Positions 57,301-64,000 of a stretch of 64,000 nt of DNA are shown piece after piece. Position numbers and translations under genes: made by a program. Location: NCBI GenBank assembly GCA_036346405.1, contig CM070559.1, forward strand, positions 38,601,889 through 38,665,888, read 5' to 3'. The stretch comes from Phyllostachys edulis. Taxonomy: Eukaryota; Streptophyta; Magnoliopsida; Poales; Poaceae. The notes beneath the pieces were generated by a model, which worked only from the letters and a program-made list of their open reading frames with translations, was not told the DNA's origin and did no database searches. The number at the start of each line of letters is the position of its first letter. The stretch's first letter is position 1.

Positions 57301-59730
57301 GGAGGGGGAATTAAATTTCATTGACAAGTTGGCATAGTCTAGTTCTTTAGTTCTTAGAACAAATACAGAAACCGTTGATCCAATCATTGTTGTGACTACG
57401 TAAGCGTAAAATTTAATCCCATACCAAGCACATGCACACAGCTCAATTGCTCAAACATACAAGTGGCCTTTTTGTAGGGTTACTTGACTGATTAGCTGAT
57501 GACTAAGGTAAGCTTGCTCTTATGTGTATCTCAAAGAATAATAAATCTGATTTCCATGGTATCAACGGCAACGTCAGCAAGCAAAAGAGAGGAGACAAGG
57601 GGAACTTTTTTTTATTAATTAACCCATTTTTAAATTTTATTTTAAAGTTAACACCGACGAACTTTATTTCTAATTCTAACCCCTTTAGTCACATCACCAC
57701 CCGTAGCGTGACAAAACAATATTGTCACGTCATAGGATAAATCCGCTAAAAACACATTTTTTGTCATGCCACTGGTGATGGCATAATAAGAGTTTGACAA
57801 AATACTAGCGTGACAGTATTATTTTGTCACGTCACGGGTGATGACGTGATCAAAAAGGTCAGAATTGGAAATAAAGTTCGCGGAAGGTTAATTTTAAAAT
57901 AAAATTTTAAAAAAAATTAATTAATATAAAAAATTCCAACAAGGGACACAAAAGTATTCTGATTCCGTGCATATACACACGTAGATGCACTGTTGATGAC
58001 AACGTCTTTGGTGGTGCTGGTCTACACTCCAGAGAAATGCGGGCCCGAGCGGCCTGCTGGTGAACTAAAGCAAGGTGGTCCATAGGAAGCAATAATTTGC
58101 TTCAGACACCGGAAGAAAGATTCAGTTGCCTCCAATAATTGTATCTATCAGGCCCATCTCGCAGTAGCTGCGCAAAAGTATAGTTTTCTGTTCTGTAAAA
58201 AATATTTTGAGTTCGACAGAAGCGAACTGTATACACAACCAGATTCATTGAACCTGCCCACTCCTCGATCTAGAGATCCGAACTAAAAAGAGAGACTACA
58301 CGAACCAAAGGGGACCACTGAAAAATGAGATCAATTGGAACTCAGCTTTAAGCCGATCATGTGGTCAGCACCAGGAGCAATTTGAATTGTGTAGTGTGTA
58401 ACTAAGTGAGAAAATTACTCGAAGAAAAAAGAGACATATCTAGTCTACAAGAGAAGCACATGGGATCCCATTGTACGTTGTGCAGTGCAGGCGGGGTAGG
58501 ACTGTAGAACTAGAAAATGAGACCGTACCACAAATTTGACCATCGACAAACTGATATATATATACCCCCCCCACCTCACACCCAAGAAATAATAATGTGA
58601 AATTATATTTCGGGATAAAGTTACGGTTATCATTTTTTGTACTATCTAAATATTCATAAAGATATTGTTAGTCAACGCTATAATACTTTGACTGCACTAC
58701 ACATATTTTCGACTTGAGGGAGATTATCCAAAGTTGTCATGCTTGTGCATGTCGTGAGACAACAAAAGTTAGTATCCTCTACTTTCCAACGGACATATTT
58801 AATTAGAAGAAAGTTCCTTCAAAAAATCCGATTCGGAGTATCACTAAGCACCAAAGATTATCTATAGTATTAGTATGCTTCCGTCCTTCAGAATCGAACA
58901 CGACGTCGACGTCAAACAACCTGCTCGCATGTGAATCATTGTTATTGATCAACTAAAATGGTCTCACAATTCACTGATTTGGCCTCTTAAGTTCTAACAC
59001 GTCATCACAAACGTAACTAACCACCAGCACCAAACAAATGAAATGGACGCAGCAAATTTAAGCATGCAATCAAGCAACCAATGAGGCGGTCGATCGGGAG
59101 CAGAATCAATCACTCACCGGCCTTGAGCGCCGCGTCCGCCTGCGAGACGTTGCGCGCCATGGAGGCGAGCAGCGCGATGCCGTGCTCCGCGGCGGCGACG
59201 GTGTTGGCCGTGGGCGCGTTCACGACGAGGCAACCCGCCTCAGTCGCCGCCTGCAGGTCGACGTTGTCGATCCCGACGCCGGCGCGGCCCACCACCCGCA
59301 GCCGGCCGCGGCCCGCCTCCAGCACCTCCCTCGTCACCTTGGTGCCGCTCCGCACGATGAGAGCGTCGAACTGCGCCACCTTCGCGAGGATCTCGGCGGG
59401 GGACATGCCGTACGCGCACTCCACGTCGGCGAACTGCCGCAGCACGGCCAGCCCGGCCTCGCTCAGCTTCTCCGCCACCAGCACGGCCGGCTTGGGCCGC
59501 AGCGCCCCGTCCGACCCTGACCGCGATATCCGGCGCGTAGGACCCGACAAGGCCACCGGCGCCTCCGCCGCCGGCGACGACAGGATCGCGGATCGGATGC
59601 GGAGGCGCGCGCCACCGCGCGCAAACGGGATCGAGGACGGCGCGGGCGCGGCGAGGTGGACCCGCGCCCTCATCGTGGTCGGACTCGCGGTCGCGTGCGG
59701 GTTGGGGAGGAGCGCGCGTGAGGCGGCCAT
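54303..59730 (-). CDS. PGDH: D-3-phosphoglycerate dehydrogenase, plastid
   Basis: Five coding exons on the minus strand: 59730-59118, 55876-55500, 55407-55297, 55200-55105 and 54977-54303. All junctions are GT/AG and keep frame, giving 623 aa. The enzyme oxidises 3-phosphoglycerate to 3-phosphohydroxypyruvate with NAD, the first step of phosphorylated serine synthesis in plastids. Residues 1 to about 60 are Ala/Ser/Arg-rich with almost no acids, as in a plastid transit peptide. GRAGVGIDNVD is at 148-158. The NAD fold has GFGKVG (226-231) and Asp249. The catalytic residues of the family are present: Arg310 (INVARGG), Glu339 (DVFTEEP) and His358 (TPHLGAS). An intervening regulatory domain follows, and an ACT domain occupies about 550-623 (QVDQPGMIGKVGNIL). 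Length is usual for plants. No defect was seen. The paralogue number is not assigned. Confidence 0.96.
56639..56826. mobile_element. Mutator-like MITE in PGDH intron 1
   Basis: A 188-bp element with imperfect inverted ends (GGTTAATTCCTTAT and, opposite strand, GGGACAATTCCTTATT). It is flanked by a perfect 10-bp direct repeat TAGCTAATAA (56629-56638 and 56827-56836), matching the 9-10-bp target duplications of Mutator-like elements. Two copies of TGTGTCACTGACATGTAG lie inside. Confidence 0.85.
57601..57938. mobile_element. Long-inverted-repeat MITE in PGDH intron 1
   Basis: About 90-bp terminal inverted repeats (57601-57690 and 57850-57938) share TTTATTAATTAA, AAATTTTATTTTAAA, GAACTTTATTTC and AATTCTAACC/GGTCAGAATT landmarks. 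The centre has several TGTCACGTCA-type palindromic pieces. ACAAGG occurs directly outside both ends and may be part of a target duplication. The superfamily is not certain. Confidence 0.8.
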
Positions 59731-59880
59731 GTTCGATCCCGGGCTCGTGTCTCACGCTGGTGATTCTCGCGTTGATTTGCGTGGGGAGAGGTAAGGAGGC
59801 GGAGGAGGAAGAACCAGAAGGGATGGTTTATAAACGCGAGACGATGGGAGGTTGGTGGGCACAGGTATGTCTTACCGATT
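59731..59880 (-). promoter_or_regulatory. PGDH core promoter and 5' leader
   Basis: On the minus strand, CGCGTTTATAAACC (TATA-type box, about 59837-59824) lies about 95-105 bases before the ATG at 59730. It is followed by a CT-rich leader, which supports the chosen start. Confidence 0.7.
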
Positions 59881-61487
59881 TCATAAACTTGATATAGTTT
59901 AATTTAATATTATTTTATTTATAGTTTGACATATCTCATTTTAGTCTTTGTTCACTGTGATTAATCTTCGGTCACTCTTCACTGTGATCAATTTTCAGTC
60001 TTTGTTCAATATGATTATTTTTGGTCACTGTTATACAAATCTTGTCGATTGGTATCTCGAATAGTAGAGTTAATTGCCTGTTGTCCAGTGAATCTAGACT
60101 TGATGATTTGTCTTAAGTGACTGGTTAGACTAGCAAGATTTTATTTGAGCTTAAGGCCTAATTTATTTCAAAGTAATTGTCATATTTAATTTGTGATTGA
60201 ATTTTGACCCAAGTGTTAAGGAGGTTAAGATTACATCTTAAGCGACCCGACATCTGAGAGCAATAAATAAATAACTAAATATAAGCATTATGCTGATTTT
60301 TGTATGCTTTCAAGTTCTATCTTTTAAGCATATTATCATGTTTAATTGATATGAGAATATTACATGCTTATATATCATTTATGTATTTTATATGCTGCTG
60401 CAAATATACTTTAATTATCATAATTAATGCTGAAATATTTTATGAATATTTGCCAGTGGAATGGCACTGCAGGATACAACATTGCAGCTACACTTAGCTA
60501 GTCTTGCATTATAGCTATAGCTGTGGAGGCGGAAAAAAATGCTTAATTTCTAGTTTCTTCTCTAATGCACGCGAGTGGGAGAGGACCGTTTTCTTGTCTT
60601 ATGGCCGCGCGTGAGCCCAGCCGAGCCGAGCATGGACAACACGTAGTCCATGCAGGCATACACTCCATCCAAAAGGCAAAATAGATTCTTAGGCAGGATT
60701 AATCCATCATCCATGAGGTGAGCAGGCATCAGGTAAACCAAGTTTTACATGTTCTCTTCTGCGTGGCAGTACAGATGCGAGCACTCGCAGAAGTCCAAAA
60801 GCCAAGCCCATAGTTAACAAACGGCAAATCCAAAGGTCCAAGTCTCACCGAATGTTCTCCGCACCTACGTGGCTACAATAACAAGGCTAGTACTCTAGTA
60901 GTAGTACAACAGAAACGTCAAATGCAATTTGCACACACCGTGACACCGAGCGAGCAAGAGGTTGCGTGGCTTCTAAACATCGCGGATGCTACAGTAGTAC
61001 TAGCAGCCAGCAGCATCAAGTTGCATCACGGGCCCGACGGTGGGGTCATGCATTTGTTGTTCGCGAAAGGTAACGCTGGCGACGTGAGTTTTTCCGCCGT
61101 CTCTGTTGCGCAAAAATTTCCTACCCCACAAAGCTTCCTCCCGAAGCTTCGTGGTCTGTTTGAAACGACGGTAGCTTTTTTTAAAAAGTGGTTTTTAGCT
61201 GAAATTTCTGAAATTTGAACGGTTGAAATTTGAAAAAATTTGGTGTTTATTATCTGTCTTTTAGATAAAATTTGTAATGTAAACACGATATAAAAAGTGT
61301 CTGAAATGCCCATGAGGACAGTAATAACTTGTTTGATGCCGCTTAACGCAATTAACAATATTTAACAACAACTAACGACAGTTGATGATTATTAACGATG
61401 ACTAATAATTATTAAAAACATTTTTTACAACCAATAATTATTAAAAACAATTATTACAATGAATAAATATTACATTAAATAATTATT
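59881..61487. other. Intergenic upstream of PGDH
   Basis: AT-rich DNA without a supported gene. A 98-codon plus frame at 60922-61218 has no recognised motif. Confidence 0.4.
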
Positions 61488-61730
61488 AAGATAAACAATT
61501 ATTATATAAATAATTATTGCAATAATTAATTGTTGAAAACAATTATTACATTGAATAATTCATACAACAAAATAGGGGAGGGGAAAACAGACATGCATTT
61601 GATATGTTATTTACTAAGATAAACAATTATTACATAAATAATTATTGCAATAATTAATTATTAAAAACAATTATTACATTGAATAATTCATACAACAAAT
61701 AGGGGGGACAGACATGCATTTGATATGTTG
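61488..61730. repeat. Direct duplication of about 120 bp, AT-rich
   Basis: Copies at 61488-61609 and 61616-61730 share AAGATAAACAATTATTA, ATTGAATAATTCATACAACA and ACAGACATGCATTTGATATG. It lies in a wider zone (61350-61730) dominated by AATAATTATT variants. Confidence 0.85.
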
Positions 61731-62444
61731 CAGTACTACAAAAACCAAACATATAGACACCCATTTCTGAACTGGAAGGTTTAATTATCAGAAATTAGGA
61801 TGTTGTTATTTTGTGATGTTGCATACCAACCATATATGACATACACATAGAAACGGTCATGCATAAATTCTCTATTCAATATTAGTTACAAAAAGATAGA
61901 AATTTCGATTCATAATTCAAGTACAATCATAATTAGTTATAAAAACAGAGAATTTTTCATTCATAATTCAATTACAATCATGATCGGTTACAAATTTTTC
62001 ATTCATAACAAGAACATGCTACTTGCATATCTTCAAGTGGATTTGTCATGCATTTCAGTGAGGGTAAATTGAATGTAGCAAAAAGAACCCAGTCAGGACC
62101 TTGGCACACTCACTACACACGCACTGTAGCATAAAGAAGCAAACATCTTTCCTACGTATGCTAATGCGGAGTCAGTTGTCAAACAGCTAAAAGTACATGG
62201 AAATGGCTGGCAATCAGCAAATTATTGTAGACTTTTCTGGATTACTAATTATAATATGAAACGTCAAAGATCATGCTTGGAAAGCATATATAGTATAATT
62301 GTATAAACAGAGTAACTTTCCGGAGTTCATATTCTTTTTTTCTTCTAAAACACCATAACAAAAGGATTCGTAGCTTATTTACTTCAATCATGGATCACTA
62401 ATGCTGCACATAAGATAGTCCTCGTATATATATTGGAGACTTAC
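61731..62444. other. Intergenic, nothing recognised
   Basis: AT-rich DNA. If the exon to its right belonged to a living gene, downstream exons should lie here on the minus strand, but no continuation of the RING domain is visible. Confidence 0.45.
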
Positions 62445-62608
62445 CATATGCCTACATGGGAGGACACTAGGACAGTAGTATCCCTTGGCTCTGAGAGGCA
62501 GATAACACATTCTGTCCCGGGATCATTCGCATCAGAATCACCTTCCACAGAGTTTCCTATTCCATATATTTCCTGCAACTCATGCCTAGTTCCATTGACC
62601 CAAAGGAT
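62445..62608 (-). pseudogene. Broken exon of a LOG2/LUL-type RING ubiquitin ligase
   Basis: A 164-bp exon-like unit on the minus strand, bounded by an AG acceptor (62610-62609) and a GTAAGT donor (62444-62439). It reads LWVNGTRHELQEIYGIGNS, then an Asp-rich spacer, then ECVICLSEPRDTTVL, the start of the C3HC4 RING of plant LOG2/LUL proteins (MGRN1-like). After TTVL the family continues PCRHM. Here those codons are present but shifted by an 8-bp tandem duplication (GTCCTAGT followed by GTCCTCCC), so the frame reads into TAA. No flanking exons are found. It looks like an isolated exon fragment, possibly carried by a transposon or left by gene loss. Confidence 0.8.
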
Positions 62609-64000
62609 CTGACTAACAGCTCGTACTTGGTAGTTGCTAGGAATAATCAAGGCAGTAGTGTATGCGTTAGTGAGTGGTGCGTGCGTGCTGCTAGTGCGTC
62701 TGTTAGTAGTGTCGTGCGTGCGTGTTATTAGTGTGTGCATTTGCATGTAAGAGTTAGTGTTTGCATTAGTCTGTTATGTTAGTGGGCTAGTGGGTCATGG
62801 TCACCAGCGTCCGTGTCCGACCGCGCCATTTTGTTTTGTTTCGCTAACAGTCTGGGTCCGCCCGTCAGCAGCTCATTTCCTCGTCGTCTCCGCGCCATGC
62901 CGCGCGCGAGGTGGCGTTGCGTCGTGTGTTGTCTTGCATGCAATCGCCACTTAGCATCACATTACTGCCATCGTTGGTATCGCATTGCCACGCGCGGTCG
63001 TCCTCGGTTCCTCCGGTGATGAGAGCCCATAAAAACAGGCCTTCATCTCCCTTGGCCGAACTGATGACGCATCTGTTTCTTCCTCCTTGCTAAGGCATAT
63101 CCTCTCACCTTAGCACCTTTGATCTCCTATTCTTATGTCGTATCTTTGAAGCTAATGTGGATTCTTGGTTTTGCTCCTAGATTTTGAACCACAGTTTGTC
63201 ATTTTGGGTGTCCGGAGCGCGCACCGAAGGCCGGCATCATGTCATCTTCACAGCCGGTGAGATCTTCCCTAATTTGTTCGCGTCACATGATGTGATAGAT
63301 TGTAAGGAGCAAAACCCCTCATGCAATTTTACATTTTGTCAAACAGGATTGTTGAGTTTTGGATTTCTTGTTTTTCCGGCCGATATTGCCCCTTTCGTCT
63401 TCATCTTCGGTGTGGTGAGTTTCTTTTCAATTCCTTCCGGTAGTACCCTCTCCTAGTCCTACTGGAGCCAATCCAACCATTCACTTGTGTTCAATTTGTC
63501 CAGATTTTCATATCTACTTTGGGTTCATCTTACCGCCATTGGTTCGCTATCGCCGGAACTCCTCCGAGTATCTTTGGTCGTCCTCGACCCACTGGTAAGT
63601 CCCTTGTGCCCTAAGGATGCTTAAGCATGCGTTAGTTTGATTAGAATGTAGCTGGGTCGACGTAGCCATTTTTGCTGAACTTGCGCCGCCGCTTGTTCTT
63701 GTTGCGCCGTCGCCTTGGTTCGCTGCCGGCCAATTTCTAGCCACCATCCGGGCCGCAACCCTATTCTGGTCCCATTTCAGCTCCTAGCTCACGCGGTAGT
63801 AGAGCCACAGTAGCCGTGAGCCGCCAAAAAACTCGCAATGCCACGCTCTCTGTTGTCGGACGCCCAAGAACAACAGAAGGCGAGGCATTTAAGCGCAAAT
63901 CGTGTCGGATTAGGGTTAAAGCAAATCATTAACTCACGTAATCATTTGATTGTTTCACTGACCGGCGGGGACACGAGTTAAGACCGCGCGCTTTAGCCTC
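62609..64000. other. Unrecognised DNA, possibly LTR or transposon leader
   Basis: 62620-62760 is a GTGCGTG / TTAGTG-rich low-complexity stretch. 62800-63050 is GC-rich. From 63050 on, CT-rich DNA with splice-like TTGCTCCTAG and GGTGAGTT motifs resembles the leader part of a grass LTR or a transcribed gene leader. No protein family is recognised in any frame. Confidence 0.3.

Larger units (their letters stand above)
55877..59117 (-). other. Intron 1 of PGDH (3.2 kb)
   Basis: Donor GTGAGT at 59117 and acceptor TTTTGCCACAG ending at 55877. It is far longer than the other introns (92, 96 and 127 bp) and contains two MITEs, a TATATATATA run near 58555-58565 and otherwise unremarkable AT-rich DNA. 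No independent gene. Confidence 0.85.

Noticed and set aside
59081..59794. 237-codon plus-strand open frame opposite PGDH exon 1
   Set aside because: It is an antisense shadow of the GC-rich transit-peptide exon. The minus strand has clear PGDH motifs and splice sites.

Overview
The window is plant nuclear DNA from a grass (Poaceae), most likely Oryza or a close relative. This is an inference from the GC-rich first exons, the repeat landscape (RIRE2-like Gypsy elements with an extra ORF before gag, long-LTR Copia elements, CACTA elements with CACTACTACA ends, many MITEs) and two recognisable plant genes. The window was read by eye, without alignment or database search.

Layout: (1) 1-3.7 kb: a possible 5' leader of a gene running leftward out of the window, a putative non-autonomous DNA element with a GC-rich core, and a three-copy 51-bp repeat. 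(2) 3.7-38.1 kb: a large nest of transposons. A plus-strand Gypsy element (LTR 3709-6785) is split by a minus-strand Gypsy element (about 7.13-24.53 kb). That one is split by a minus-strand Copia element (7985-18087, target duplication GATAA), which is split by a CACTA element (10547-14031, target duplication TCA). A hAT-type MITE (19140-19463) sits in the gag of the minus-strand Gypsy. To the right, the two halves of an inverted-repeat element (about 25.6 and 38.1 kb) enclose a probable solo LTR, which encloses a second, structurally full-length but inactivated Copia element (27323-37932). (3) 38.96-39.46 kb: an intact intronless GLUTAMINE DUMPER (GDU) gene. (4) 39.5-54 kb: mostly intergenic, with LTR remnants containing GGTCTGACCG motifs, a degenerate ten-base repeat array, a Stowaway-like MITE partly covered by a 215-bp tandem duplication, and several GC-rich stretches without a recognisable gene. 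(5) 54.3-59.73 kb, minus strand: a complete five-exon plastid D-3-phosphoglycerate dehydrogenase gene (623 aa) with MITEs in its 3.2-kb first intron. (6) 60-64 kb: AT-rich intergenic DNA, then a single broken exon of a LOG2/LUL-type RING ubiquitin ligase on the minus strand, then unrecognised DNA.

The functional genes concern nitrogen metabolism: phosphoserine-pathway serine synthesis in plastids (PGDH) and control of amino-acid export (GDU). In Arabidopsis, LOG2 is the ubiquitin ligase partner of GDU1, so a broken LOG2/LUL exon 23 kb from a GDU gene is a striking coincidence. The copy here cannot encode a complete RING domain. I found no rRNA or tRNA genes, no CRISPR array and no prokaryotic features.
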